A DNA stretch of 64,000 nt from Pseudomonas sp. P5_109 (GCF_034009455.1 NZ_CP125380.1:179501-243500), one strand, 5' to 3'; counted from the first letter of the stretch, positions 19,231 to 27,845 are shown. Program-made: numbers and translations. The notes: a model not told the origin generated them from the sequence alone.

Positions 19231-20151
19231 ATGAGCAATGCCGCTATCGCTGTAAAACCCGCTGTCCATGCGCTTGAAATCCACCCGGTGGCCGGTCGCA
19301 TCGGTGCCGAAATTCGTGGCGTAGAGCTTTCCGGCGAGCTGGATGCCGCCACTGTTGAAGCCATTCAACAGGCACTGCTGCAATACAAAGTGATCTTCTT
19401 CCGCGAGCAGACCCAGCTCGACGATCAGCGCCAGGAAGCGTTCGCCCATCTGCTCGGCGAACCGGTGGCGCACCCGACCGTACCGGTGCGCGAAGGCACG
19501 CGTTTTCTGCTGGAACTGGACGGTGCCGAGGGCCAGCGCGCCAGCTCGTGGCACACCGACGTGACCTTCGTCGAGGCCTACCCGAAAGCCTCGATCCTGC
19601 GCTCGGTGGTGGCCCCGGCTTTCGGCGGCGACACCCTGTGGGCCAACACCGCCACCGCTTACAGCGGCTTATCCGAGGAGCTGCGCGAGCTGGCCGACAA
19701 ACTGGTCGCGGTGCACAGCAACGAATACGACTACGCCGGCACCCGGCCTGACGTCTCGGCCGAGAAGCTGGAGCGCTATCGCAAGATCTTCACCTCGACC
19801 GTCTACGAGACCGAACACCCGGTGGTCCGCGTGCACCCGATCAGCGGCGAGAAGAGCCTGTTGCTGGGGCATTTCGTCAAACGCATCAAGGGCTATTCCC
19901 AGGCCGATTCGGCGCACCTGTTCGGCTTGCTGCAAAGCCATGTGATCCGCCAGGAAAACATCGTGCGCTGGCGCTGGAAGGCTGGTGATGTGGCGATCTG
20001 GGACAACCGCTCCACCCAACATTACGCGGTGGATGACTACGGCACTCAGGACCGGATCGTGCGGCGGGTGACGCTCAAGGGCGAAGTGCCGGTGGGTGTG
20101 AATGGGCAGGTCAGCCGGACCGTGAAAGGGCCGGATATCGGCGGCGTCTGA
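19231..20151 (+). CDS. atsK: Alkylsulfatase AtsK, Fe(II)/2-oxoglutarate dioxygenase
   Basis: 306 aa, start ATG 19231 (MSNAAIAVKPAVHALEIHPV) with GAGGGT upstream. It cleaves alkyl sulfate esters oxidatively to aldehyde and sulfate, using 2-oxoglutarate and oxygen. The iron triad is visible as WHTDVTF (His108, Asp110) and QHYAVDDY (His264), the same numbering as in P. putida AtsK; Arg in IVRRVTLKG would bind 2-oxoglutarate. No Cys and only the initiator Met. It is divergent from the LysR gene and 120 bp before the TonB receptor. TauD is the nearest alternative, but a clear tauD sits at 53482. Confidence 0.92.
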   Translation: MSNAAIAVKPAVHALEIHPVAGRIGAEIRGVELSGELDAATVEAIQQALLQYKVIFFREQTQLDDQRQEAFAHLLGEPVAHPTVPVREGTRFLLELDGAEGQRASSWHTDVTFVEAYPKASILRSVVAPAFGGDTLWANTATAYSGLSEELRELADKLVAVHSNEYDYAGTRPDVSAEKLERYRKIFTSTVYETEHPVVRVHPISGEKSLLLGHFVKRIKGYSQADSAHLFGLLQSHVIRQENIVRWRWKAGDVAIWDNRSTQHYAVDDYGTQDRIVRRVTLKGEVPVGVNGQVSRTVKGPDIGGV

Positions 20152-20160
20152 GGCGACGCC

Positions 20161-20223
20161 TTCGCGAGCAAGCCCGCTCCCACACAGGTGGAGATCCCCT
20201 GTGGGAGCGGGCTTGCTCGCGAA
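20161..20223. repeat. Close-set inverted REP pair
   Basis: TTCGCGAGCAAGCCCGCTCC at 20161 and its inverse ending at 20223, with only 17 bp between, separating atsK and the TonB receptor gene. Confidence 0.9.
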
Positions 20224-20273
20224 GGCGGCCTGACAAGCAATAAAGAACTTCTTCTGATCGGGAACCCCGCCTT

Positions 20274-22634
20274 ATGAGTCCGTTGCACCTTGCTCAAACC
20301 TCGTCACCCCAACGGCTCAAACGCCTGCCTCTGGCCCTGTTACTGGCAGGAAGCGCCGGTTGGACCCAAGGCTATGCAGCCGACAGCGCCACCCCTGCAA
20401 CCACCCCCGTGAAATCCGCCACGGCCGACAGTGCGCAACTGGAAACCGTGACCGTGACCACCCGCCGCCGCGAAGAAAGTTCGCAGGACGTACCGACGCC
20501 CATGAGCGTGGTCAGTGGCCAGACCCTGGAAGCCCAGCGGGTTTATCGCATTCAGGATCTGCAGCAACTGGTGCCCAGCGTCAACGTCGCCTACATGCAT
20601 GCGCGCCAGTCCAGCGTGTCGATTCGTGGCCTGGGCAACAACCCGGCCAGCGATGGCCTGGAAGGCAGTGTCGGCCTGTACATCGACAACGTTTACCTCG
20701 GCCGGCCGGGCATGGCCGTGTTCGACCTGATGGACATCGAGCAGCTCGAAGTGCTGCGCGGTCCGCAAGGCACCCTGTTCGGTAAAAATACCACCGCCGG
20801 TGTGATCAACATCAGCACGCGTGCGCCAACCTTTACCCCGGAACGCAGCATCGAATCTTCGGTAGGCGAGGACGGTTATTTCCAGACCAAGGGCACGATT
20901 TCCGGCCCGCTGAATGACGAACTGGCCGGGCGCTTTTCTGCGTATCGCACCCGCAGCGACGGTGACATCAAGAACGAATTCGACGGCCACGATTTGAACG
21001 GCGGCTCGCGCGATGGCTTCCGTGGCCAGTTGCTGTTCAAGCCCAACGAGTCATTCAACCTGCGCTGGATCGGCGACTACAACGAGGAGGATTCCAGCGC
21101 CGGCACCCGGGTGTTGTTCAACACCGGGCCGACCATCAATGGCACCAACCTTTACCAGGCCCGGGCCAATGCGGCTGGCGCGACCCTGGTTGACGGCACG
21201 CACCGCAAGGTCAACCTGAACAACGACCAGCACGTCACCGTGCATCAGGGCGGTACGTCAGTCGAGGCCAACTGGACGCTGCCGAGCGACTTCACCCTGA
21301 CGTCCATCAGCTCCTATCGCTGGTGGAATTTCACCCCGCGCAATGATGACGGCCTGAACGCAACCGCCTTCTACAACGCCGGCGTTTCGGTGGAGGATAA
21401 GCAGTATTCCCAGGAGTTTCGCCTGGCGTCGCCTACCGGCGGATTCTTCGATTACGTGCTGGGCGCCTACTACTTCGGCTCCAACCTGGACAACAAATCC
21501 TTCACCTTCTACGGCCCGCAAGCGGACATCTGGAGTGGCACGCCCACTGGTGCGCTGAACAACATCGACAGTGTCGGCAACGGTCATATCGAAACCAACA
21601 GCTTCGCGCTGTTCGCCCAGGGCACCTGGCACCTGACCGAGCGCCTGGATTTCACCGCCGGCCTGCGGGGCACCTATGAAGAGAAAAACGCCTGGGTGAC
21701 CCGCAATGCACCCGCCGGTGGTGTCGCGGTCACCGGTGCGGCGGCCGCGTCACGACGTGCGCGCGCGGGGGCCTACGATTCCGGCGATCTGAACCAGTAC
21801 AGCTCCAGTCCCTCGGGCCTGCTGAACCTCAGCTACCGCCTCACCGACGACCTGCTCACCTACGCTACGTTGTCCCATGGCGAAAAATCAGGCGGGGTCA
21901 ACCTGGCGGTCGGTACGGCGCCGGTGGCGGGTGCCGACTCACTGCTGATCGGCACCGAGCGCGCCAACAACGCCGAGCTCGGTTTCAAGAGCACCCTGTG
22001 GGACCGCCGCCTGCAACTCAACGCCAACGTCTTCTGGACCCAGGTCAACGGCTATCAGACCAACGCCTACGACGACGTCAACCGCGTGCAGTACCTGACC
22101 AACGCCGGCTCGGTGCGCTCCCGTGGCGTGGAGTTCGAAAGCACCCTGATCCCGCTGCGCGGCCTGACGCTGAACATCAACGGCTCGTACAACGATGTCA
22201 GCTACCTCTCGTACAAGGATGCGCCGTGCCCGCCGGAAGTCAGCCTGGCGCCGGGCGCTCCGGCGTCTTGCGACCTCAGTGGCCATCAAGTGGTCGGCGC
22301 CTCGAAATGGATCGGCAACGCCAACGGCGAATACAAGTGGAACCTGAGCAACGGCTTCGAGGAATACGTCACTGCCAGCTATGCGTTCCGCTCCAAAGCG
22401 GTGGGCACGGTGGAAGACTCCGACTTCGGGCAGATCCCGAGTTATGCGGTGGTCAACCTGTCCACCGGTTTGCGCGGCGACTTCAACCAGGGGCAGTGGG
22501 ACGTTTCGCTGTGGCTGAAAAACGCCTTCGACAAAACCTACTACACGACGCTGTGGACGGCTGCCAACGGTGGTTATGAAGGCCTGCTCGGCACCCCCCG
22601 GACGCTGGGCGTGACCGGTCGATATGACTTCTGA
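20274..22634 (+). CDS. TonB-dependent outer membrane receptor
   Basis: 786 aa, start ATG 20274 behind GGGAA. Signal peptide about residues 1-36. A TonB box-like stretch (ETVTVTTRRREE) precedes the plug domain (DVPTPMSVVSGQTLEAQR, DIEQLEVLRGPQGTLFGKNT), and a 22-strand barrel ends in the aromatic YDF. It moves a substrate across the outer membrane with energy from TonB-ExbB-ExbD, whose genes follow. Downstream of atsK and beside ats genes, the substrate is probably a sulfate ester or other sulfur compound rather than iron. It is low in sulfur: five Met and two Cys in 786 residues, with both Cys in one extracellular-type loop. Confidence 0.92.
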   Translation: MSPLHLAQTSSPQRLKRLPLALLLAGSAGWTQGYAADSATPATTPVKSATADSAQLETVTVTTRRREESSQDVPTPMSVVSGQTLEAQRVYRIQDLQQLVPSVNVAYMHARQSSVSIRGLGNNPASDGLEGSVGLYIDNVYLGRPGMAVFDLMDIEQLEVLRGPQGTLFGKNTTAGVINISTRAPTFTPERSIESSVGEDGYFQTKGTISGPLNDELAGRFSAYRTRSDGDIKNEFDGHDLNGGSRDGFRGQLLFKPNESFNLRWIGDYNEEDSSAGTRVLFNTGPTINGTNLYQARANAAGATLVDGTHRKVNLNNDQHVTVHQGGTSVEANWTLPSDFTLTSISSYRWWNFTPRNDDGLNATAFYNAGVSVEDKQYSQEFRLASPTGGFFDYVLGAYYFGSNLDNKSFTFYGPQADIWSGTPTGALNNIDSVGNGHIETNSFALFAQGTWHLTERLDFTAGLRGTYEEKNAWVTRNAPAGGVAVTGAAAASRRARAGAYDSGDLNQYSSSPSGLLNLSYRLTDDLLTYATLSHGEKSGGVNLAVGTAPVAGADSLLIGTERANNAELGFKSTLWDRRLQLNANVFWTQVNGYQTNAYDDVNRVQYLTNAGSVRSRGVEFESTLIPLRGLTLNINGSYNDVSYLSYKDAPCPPEVSLAPGAPASCDLSGHQVVGASKWIGNANGEYKWNLSNGFEEYVTASYAFRSKAVGTVEDSDFGQIPSYAVVNLSTGLRGDFNQGQWDVSLWLKNAFDKTYYTTLWTAANGGYEGLLGTPRTLGVTGRYDF

Positions 22635-22894
22635 CGGCGAAAAAGCATGCCTCGAATGAATACTTTCAATGCAGGCAAGGCATTGGTTTTTCGCCATCGG
22701 GCCAGAGCCCTTGTATTGCGGGCTCTGGCGGTAGACGAAGGTTTCGCATATGCATTTATGGTCTAAGTATTAGATTAAAAATTACTTTAAGAACTAAGCG
22801 TTCCGGCCAATGATTTCTCCACCGCGATGTCGTCGGGGGGATGTTCAAGTCGACGTTTCGGGTTATCCGCTAAGAGACCGCAGGGAGTGAAGCA

Positions 22895-23704
22895 ATGGGC
22901 AATGTCCAGACCGCCGTCAGTGCACATGAAGTGCTGTGGCGCCAGGCACCCGGTGGCGAGTTGGTCGACCTCGGCCGACCGCACCGGTTGCCCTTGGGCC
23001 AGTTGCGTTTGCAGCGTGCACCCAAGGGCGTCCTGCGCCGACGGGAAGCGATCGTGCTCGGCGTGCTGGCGTTGCTGGTGCATGGCGCGGTGATTTATTG
23101 GGTCAATCAGCAACCGACCCCGGTGCTGCCGATCGTGCCGCCGGAAGTCCCGCCGATGACCATCGAGTTCTCGCGTCCGGCGCCACCGGTGGTCGAGCCG
23201 CCGCCACCGCAACCTGTCCAGCCTGTGGTGGAGCCACCACCGCCCGTGGAAGACGAACTGGCCGTGAAGCCGCCTCCACCGAAGCCGGTGCCCAAGCCCA
23301 AACCGGTCGCCAAACCGCAACCGAAACCGGCGCCAAAAGCAGTTGAGCAACCCCCCGCGCCAACGAAACCGGCAGCACCCGTCGCGGCCCCGGCAGCACC
23401 TGCACCGCCGGCGCCCGCACCTGTGACACCGGCCTCCGCCACGGCCGGCTATTTGAAAAACCCGGCGCCGGAATACCCGTCGCTGGCCCAGCGTCGCGGC
23501 TGGGAAGGCACGGTGTTGTTGCGCGTGCATGTGTTGGCCAGCGGCAAGCCCGGTGAGATCCAGATCCAGAAAAGCAGCGGTCGCGATGCGCTCGACGAAG
23601 CAGCGCTGAACGCGGTGAAACGCTGGAGTTTCGTGCCAGCCAAGCAAGGCGATGTGGCCCAGGACGGCTGGGTCAGCGTGCCTATCGATTTCAAGATTCA
23701 TTAA
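22895..23704 (+). CDS. tonB: TonB energy-transducing protein, TonB2 type
   Basis: 269 aa, RBS AGGGAG before ATG 22895. About 50 cytoplasmic residues precede one membrane helix (about 52-70, IVLGVLALLVHGAVIYWV). A periplasmic Pro/Lys-rich spacer follows (repeated PPPP, KPVPKPKPVAKPQPKP). The C-terminal domain from about residue 185 has the family signature PAPEYPSLAQRRGWEGTVLL and ends SVPIDFKIH. The extended N-terminus is like P. aeruginosa TonB2. With ExbB and ExbD downstream it forms a complete energy module next to one receptor. The 260-bp gap before it has no REP and contains an AT-rich promoter-like stretch near 22750. Confidence 0.93.
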   Translation: MGNVQTAVSAHEVLWRQAPGGELVDLGRPHRLPLGQLRLQRAPKGVLRRREAIVLGVLALLVHGAVIYWVNQQPTPVLPIVPPEVPPMTIEFSRPAPPVVEPPPPQPVQPVVEPPPPVEDELAVKPPPPKPVPKPKPVAKPQPKPAPKAVEQPPAPTKPAAPVAAPAAPAPPAPAPVTPASATAGYLKNPAPEYPSLAQRRGWEGTVLLRVHVLASGKPGEIQIQKSSGRDALDEAALNAVKRWSFVPAKQGDVAQDGWVSVPIDFKIH

Positions 23705-23748
23705 ACCGAAACCAATTTCGCGCGAAACGTTTACACGAGGAATACACC

Positions 23749-24474
23749 ATGACGTTACTGGCATCTCCACTTGAATCCATCGAAAGCGCGGTGATCTGGC
23801 TGCTGGTGGTTTTTTCCGTCGCGACCTGGGGTTTGGCATTGCTCAAGGGCGTGCAGTTCGGGCGCCTCAAGGCACAGGATCGAAAGTTTCATCAACAGTT
23901 CTGGGCCGCTTCGAGTCTCGATTCGGCGGCCGAACTGAGCGAAACCCGGCCCGGCGCGGCCGCCCGGGTTGCCCAGGCCGGTTACGCGGCCATCCAGGTG
24001 GGCGAGGCGCCGCAGGCGGCGGACTTGAGCCAGGCGATCAACCATCAGGATCGTCTGGAGCGGGCTTTGCGTCAGCAGATCGTGCGTGAGCGGCGGTCAC
24101 TGGAAACCGGCTTGGCGGTGCTCGCGAGCATTGGCAGCACCTCGCCGTTCATTGGTTTGTTCGGCACGGTGTGGGGAATCATGGAGGCGTTGAAAGGCAT
24201 CAGCGCGGCGGGCTCGGCAAGCCTGGAAACGGTCGCCGGGCCGATTGGCGCGGCACTGGTCGCCACGGGCGTTGGGATCGCCGTCGCGGTGCCGGCGGTA
24301 CTGGTTTACAACTACTTTTTGCGCCGTTTGAAACTGACGGCGGCGGACCTGGATGACTTTGCCCACGACTTCTACAGCCTGGCGCAGAAGAGTTCGTTCC
24401 GCGTGCTGATCCACCCGACGGCGCACAAGGCAGCGGCCCAAGGCAGCGCGCCGAAAGTGAAGGAGGCGTCCTGA
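23749..24474 (+). CDS. exbB: ExbB proton-channel subunit of the TonB complex
   Basis: 241 aa, AGGAA before ATG 23749. Three membrane helices in MotA/TolQ/ExbB order: about 14-32, 125-147 (STSPFIGLFGTVWGIMEAL, the family signature) and 165-185 (LVATGVGIAVAVPAVLVYNY). It forms the pentameric inner-membrane channel that uses proton flow to drive TonB. Lies 44 bp after tonB and 1 bp before exbD. Confidence 0.95.
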   Translation: MTLLASPLESIESAVIWLLVVFSVATWGLALLKGVQFGRLKAQDRKFHQQFWAASSLDSAAELSETRPGAAARVAQAGYAAIQVGEAPQAADLSQAINHQDRLERALRQQIVRERRSLETGLAVLASIGSTSPFIGLFGTVWGIMEALKGISAAGSASLETVAGPIGAALVATGVGIAVAVPAVLVYNYFLRRLKLTAADLDDFAHDFYSLAQKSSFRVLIHPTAHKAAAQGSAPKVKEAS

Positions 24475-24475
24475 T

Positions 24476-24877
24476 ATGGCCTTCTCCACGCAAGACACCG
24501 ATGAGGTGCTCAGCGAGATCAACGTGACGCCGTTGGTGGATGTGATGCTGGTGTTGCTGGTGGTGTTCATCGTCACCGCACCGCTGCTGACCAACGCGAT
24601 TCCGATCAACCTGCCCAAGACCGAAGCGGTGGCGCCGGTGGAGCAGAAAGACCCGTTGGTGGTGAGCATCGACGGGGCCGGCAAACTGTTTATCAACAAG
24701 GACGAGATACAGCCGGACTTGCTGGAGTTCAACCTCAAGTCGGCGAAGGCCAAGGACCCCGAGGTGCGTGTGCAGCTGCAGGCAGACGATGGGGTGAATT
24801 ACGGCGAAGTGGCGCGGGCCATGGCGTCGATCGAGCGGGCAGGGATTACCAAGCTGTCGGTGATTACTGCGCGTTAA
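24476..24877 (+). CDS. exbD: ExbD proton-channel subunit of the TonB complex
   Basis: 133 aa, AAGGAGG site inside the end of exbB. One N-terminal membrane helix (about 20-40) carries the essential aspartate of the family in NVTPLVDVMLVLLVVFIV. The periplasmic part includes VSIDGAGKLFINKD and VRVQLQADDGVNYGEVARAM. It completes the TonB-ExbB-ExbD set. A strong intrinsic terminator follows 17 bp after the stop. Confidence 0.95.
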   Translation: MAFSTQDTDEVLSEINVTPLVDVMLVLLVVFIVTAPLLTNAIPINLPKTEAVAPVEQKDPLVVSIDGAGKLFINKDEIQPDLLEFNLKSAKAKDPEVRVQLQADDGVNYGEVARAMASIERAGITKLSVITAR

Positions 24878-24893
24878 CAGATTTTCGTTTTCC

Positions 24894-24930
24894 GGGGCCG
24901 TCTCCTTGGCAGGGTGCGGCCCTTTTTTTT
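24894..24930 (+). terminator. Rho-independent terminator after exbD
   Basis: Stem GGGCCG (24895-24900) with CGGCCC (24917-24922) followed by eight T. It ends the receptor-tonB-exbB-exbD transcription unit. Confidence 0.8.
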
Positions 24931-24960
24931 GCCTCGAATTCAGCAGCGCCACAACCCCCT

Positions 24961-25048
24961 GTAGGAGCTGGCTTGCCAGCGATAGCGGTGGGACAGGCAA
25001 CATCTTCATCGACTGGAAGGGCGCCATCGCTGGCAAGCCAGCTCCTAC
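24961..25048. repeat. REPIN, gctggc family
   Basis: GTAGGAGCTGGCTTGCCAGC at 24961 and its inverse ending at 25048. This is a different family from the gcgggc and gcgaggg types in the rest of the window. Confidence 0.9.
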
Positions 25049-25072
25049 AGGTCGAAATTTGTTATTCGATGT

Positions 25073-25110
25073 AGATCTTAATAAATAGCTTCTTATTCCT
25101 TAACGAATAT
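25073..25110. promoter_or_regulatory. AT-rich element upstream of hydrolase, sulfur-promoter words
   Basis: AGATCT at 25073-25078, TTATTCC at 25093-25099 and GAATAT at 25105-25110 lie 55-92 bp before the hydrolase start, the same words as in the lysR/atsK region. Candidate CysB or LysR-type site by inference. Confidence 0.4.
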
Positions 25111-25164
25111 AAATCCTCTCCCTATACTCGACCGGGAACAGACACGCAGCAGGAGAGCTCCCCC

Positions 25165-25746
25165 ATGCGCAACGAATCAATTCGCTACCTGATTGTGCCG
25201 GGCTGGCAAGGATCGCCGGAAGATCATTGGCAAAGCCACTGGCAGAACAGCCTGCCGAACAGTGCGCGGGTGGAGCAGGCCGACTGGCTGACGCCACGTC
25301 GAGAGGACTGGGTCGCAGCGCTGGCCGAGGCGATTGCCGCCGACAGCACGCCGGTCATCCTGATCGCCCACAGCCTGGGTTGCATCACCATCGCCCATTG
25401 GGCAGCGACCGCTCCCGTGCAGTTTTTGCGGCAAGTGCGCGGCGCCCTGCTGGTCGCACCGGCGGATGTCGAACGCCCGGCCTGCGCGCCGGCCCTGCGC
25501 AATTTCGCGCCAATCCCGACGGACCTGCTGCCATTCCCGAGCCAGGTCGTCAGCTCCGACAACGACAGCGCCGTCAGTGCGCCGCGGGCCCTGGAACTGG
25601 CGCGCAACTGGGGTGCCGAGGCGGGAATCCTGGCGGGGGCGGGGCATATCAACGTGAAGTCCGGCCATCAGCGCTGGGAGCAGGGGTTTGCCTATCTCTA
25701 TCGCTTGCAGAACCGCATGGAACACCACGCCCTGCGCCGCGCTTGA
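25165..25746 (+). CDS. RBBP9/YdeN-family serine alpha/beta hydrolase
   Basis: 193 aa, preceded by AGGAG. The nucleophile elbow is AHSLGC (Ser70); the active-site His is in AGAGHINVKSGH near residue 160; the acid is probably in SSDNDSAVS. YLIVPGWQGSPEDHWQSHW is the family N-terminus (DUF1234-like serine hydrolases). The natural substrate is not known. It lies 55 bp before a sigma-54-activator-like gene, with an orphan MetQ after it, and its promoter resembles those of nearby sulfur genes, which suggests a part in hydrolysing a sulfur compound. That link is inference. Confidence 0.85.
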   Translation: MRNESIRYLIVPGWQGSPEDHWQSHWQNSLPNSARVEQADWLTPRREDWVAALAEAIAADSTPVILIAHSLGCITIAHWAATAPVQFLRQVRGALLVAPADVERPACAPALRNFAPIPTDLLPFPSQVVSSDNDSAVSAPRALELARNWGAEAGILAGAGHINVKSGHQRWEQGFAYLYRLQNRMEHHALRRA

Positions 25747-25801
25747 ACACTTTCTTTATTTAACGCCCCCGTCTCCCGGCGGTTTTGGGCGGGAGTCTGC
25801 C

Positions 25802-26725
25802 ATGAGCTTTGAAACCTTCGGTCAGCCGCTGCTGACCTTTCCCGATGCCGAAAAAAGTCCCCTGAGCATCCGCGCCAAGGCGCTGGTGTTTGTCGATCCG
25901 CGTTCACGGCAATTACGTGAAGACCTTGAGCAACTGGCCACGCGTTCGGTGTCCGTGCTGATCCGTGGCGAAACCGGTACCGGCAAGGAATTGCTGGCGC
26001 GCCACATCCACCGCGCCAGTGATCGCGGCGGGTTATTCGTGTCGGTCAACTGCGGCGCGATCAGCCCGACTTACGCCGATGCCGAGTTGTTTGGCTATGC
26101 GGCGGGCAGCTACAGCGGCTCGGCGAGCAGTCGTGCCGGGTGGTTCGGCTCGGCCAACGGCGGCACGTTGTACCTGGACGAAATCGGCGACCTGCCGCTG
26201 CCGATCCAGATCAAACTGCTCGCCGCCCTGGAGAACCACGAAGTCATCCGCGTCGGTGCCCAGCAGCCGAGCCCGGTGGATGTGCGGCTGGTGGCGGCCA
26301 CCAGCATCAATCTGGCCCAGGCGGTTGCCGCCGGGAAATTCCATGAGCGGCTCTATCACTACCTCAGCGAAGGCCCGCTCGAACTGCCGGCGCTGCGCGA
26401 GCGTACGGGTGACATCCTGTCGCTGGCCGAATACTTCCTCGGCATCTACAGCCAGCGCCTCGACCTGCCGGTGCCGCTGATCAGTGAAGCGGCGCAGCTT
26501 GTGCTGGAACGTCACAGTTGGCCGGGCAATACCCGCGAGCTGGAGAACATCATTCACTTTGCGCTGCTGGTGAGCACGGGCGACGAGATTTTGCCGGAGC
26601 ATCTGAACCTGCCTGATGAAGGTCTGGGACAGATCGAACGGCAGATCAAGCAGATTCTTGGCAACGGTTCCGACGCAGAAAAAGTCGCCTTGAAACAAAT
26701 ACTTAAAGGCGCCGGCCTGCTGTAG
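25802..26725 (+). CDS. Sigma-54-activator-like AAA+ protein without HTH
   Basis: 307 aa, start ATG 25802 (MSFETFGQP) with GGGAG before it. The AAA+ domain is intact in Walker A GETGTGKE (about 57-64), Walker B GGTLYLDEIGDLP, and the arginine-rich LPALRERTGDI and WPGNTRELENI stretches. The GAFTGA loop that contacts sigma-54 reads GSYSGS here. After LNLPDE only about 33 residues remain and no Fis-type helix-turn-helix is recognisable. There is no N-terminal receiver. It resembles SfnR-type regulators of sulfur genes but may not bind DNA or open promoters itself. It has no internal Met and one Cys. Its TAG stop lies within the first bases of a REP. Confidence 0.75.
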   Translation: MSFETFGQPLLTFPDAEKSPLSIRAKALVFVDPRSRQLREDLEQLATRSVSVLIRGETGTGKELLARHIHRASDRGGLFVSVNCGAISPTYADAELFGYAAGSYSGSASSRAGWFGSANGGTLYLDEIGDLPLPIQIKLLAALENHEVIRVGAQQPSPVDVRLVAATSINLAQAVAAGKFHERLYHYLSEGPLELPALRERTGDILSLAEYFLGIYSQRLDLPVPLISEAAQLVLERHSWPGNTRELENIIHFALLVSTGDEILPEHLNLPDEGLGQIERQIKQILGNGSDAEKVALKQILKGAGLL

Positions 26726-26819
26726 GAGCGAGCCTGCTCGCGATGGTCTTCAACGATGATGCGGGTTTCCTGAATGCCCGCGTTGTCCTGGCGATCATCG
26801 CGAGCAGGCTCGCTCCTAC
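26722..26819. repeat. REPIN, gcgagcc variant, supplying a stop codon
   Basis: GTAGGAGCGAGCCTGCTCGC at 26722 and its inverse ending at 26819. The stop codon TAG of the preceding gene (26723-26725) is the second to fourth base of this REP. Confidence 0.9.
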
Positions 26820-26834
26820 AGGGTCAGGTGCGGA

Positions 26835-26863
26835 TTAGATCTGTATGAACAAAATGGAATATG
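26835..26863. promoter_or_regulatory. Sulfur-promoter words upstream of orphan metQ
   Basis: TTAGATCT at 26835-26842 and GGAATATG at 26856-26863. Read on the minus strand the second is CATATTCC, followed by TTCATA, as at the sfnB and tcyJ promoters. Candidate CysB-type site by inference. Confidence 0.4.
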
Positions 26864-26998
26864 AAGCTGAATAAAGGTTATTGTTCGGGAATAAAAAATC
26901 CCGGTATTGTCCGCTTCACGCCAGCGATAGCACTTCACTGGCACTCTCGTTTTCAAGCCGTCGCCACAAGCGACTGTGATTTTCGATAAGGACACTGC

Positions 26999-27781
26999 AT
27001 GAAAAAGGTTCTGTTGTTCACCGCACTGGCGGCGGCCCTCTCCGCGGGCCTGGCCCAGGCTGGCGAAAAACTCGTGGTTGCGGCAACCCCGGTTCCACAC
27101 GCCGAGATCCTTGAGCTGATCAAGCCAACCCTCGCCAAAGAAGGTGTGGACCTGGAAATCAAAGTCTTCACCGACTACGTTCAGCCGAACGTGCAGGTCG
27201 ACCAGAAGCGCCTGGACGCCAACTACTTCCAGACCCTGCCGTACCTGAAAAGCTTCAACGAAGGCAAAGGTACCAACCTGGTCACCGTGATCGGCGTACA
27301 CGTTGAACCTTTCGGCGGCTACTCGAAGAAAGTCAAAACCCTGGCTGAACTGAAAGACGGCGCGACCATCGCCATCCCGAACGAAGGCAGCAACAGCGGC
27401 CGTGCCCTGATCCTGCTGCAGAAGGCTGGCCTTATCGAGTTGAAAGACCCGAAAAACGCCCTGGCCACCCCGAAAGACATCGCCAAGAACCCGCACAACT
27501 TCAAGTTCAAGGAACTTGAGTCGGCCATGCTGCCGCGCGTGCTGGATCAGGTCGACCTGGACATGATCAACACCAACTACGCGCTGGAAGCGGGTCTGAA
27601 CCCGGCTAAAGACGCACTGGTGATCGAAGGTGCCGATTCGCCTTACGTGAACTTCCTGGTGGCCCGTCCGGACAACAAGGACAGCGTTGCCATCCAGAAA
27701 CTGGCCAAAGCCCTGACCAGCCCGGAAGTGAAAGCATTCATCGAGAAGAAGTACAGCGGCGCGGTACTGCCAGCGTTCTGA
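26999..27781 (+). CDS. Orphan MetQ/NlpA-family substrate-binding protein
   Basis: 260 aa, AAGGAC before ATG 26999. Signal peptide about residues 1-21 (AGLAQAGEK) with no lipobox cysteine, so it is expected to be soluble in the periplasm, unlike E. coli MetQ. Family motifs: VAATPVPHAEILELIKP, DYVQPNVQVDQKRLDANYFQ and IPNEGSNSGRALILLQKAGLI. No ATPase or permease gene accompanies it; the nearest metN and metI are at 36.7-38.4 kb. It has no Cys and two internal Met. The ligand may be methionine or another sulfur compound. A perfect terminator follows, so it is a single-gene unit. Confidence 0.88.
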   Translation: MKKVLLFTALAAALSAGLAQAGEKLVVAATPVPHAEILELIKPTLAKEGVDLEIKVFTDYVQPNVQVDQKRLDANYFQTLPYLKSFNEGKGTNLVTVIGVHVEPFGGYSKKVKTLAELKDGATIAIPNEGSNSGRALILLQKAGLIELKDPKNALATPKDIAKNPHNFKFKELESAMLPRVLDQVDLDMINTNYALEAGLNPAKDALVIEGADSPYVNFLVARPDNKDSVAIQKLAKALTSPEVKAFIEKKYSGAVLPAF

Positions 27782-27811
27782 TTCGCGAAGCAAACCCCTT
27801 CAAGGTTTCAT

Positions 27812-27845
27812 ACGCCGACGGCTGATTTAGCGTCGGCGTTTTTTT
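27812..27845 (+). terminator. Rho-independent terminator after orphan metQ
   Basis: Perfect 9-bp stem ACGCCGACG (27812-27820) with CGTCGGCGT (27831-27839), 10-base loop, then a T run to 27845. Confidence 0.9.

Noticed and set aside
26938..26953. TGGCAC-containing sequence before the orphan metQ, possible sigma-54 promoter
   Set aside because: The -12 element reads TTTTC instead of TTGC(A/T), so the essential GC is missing.
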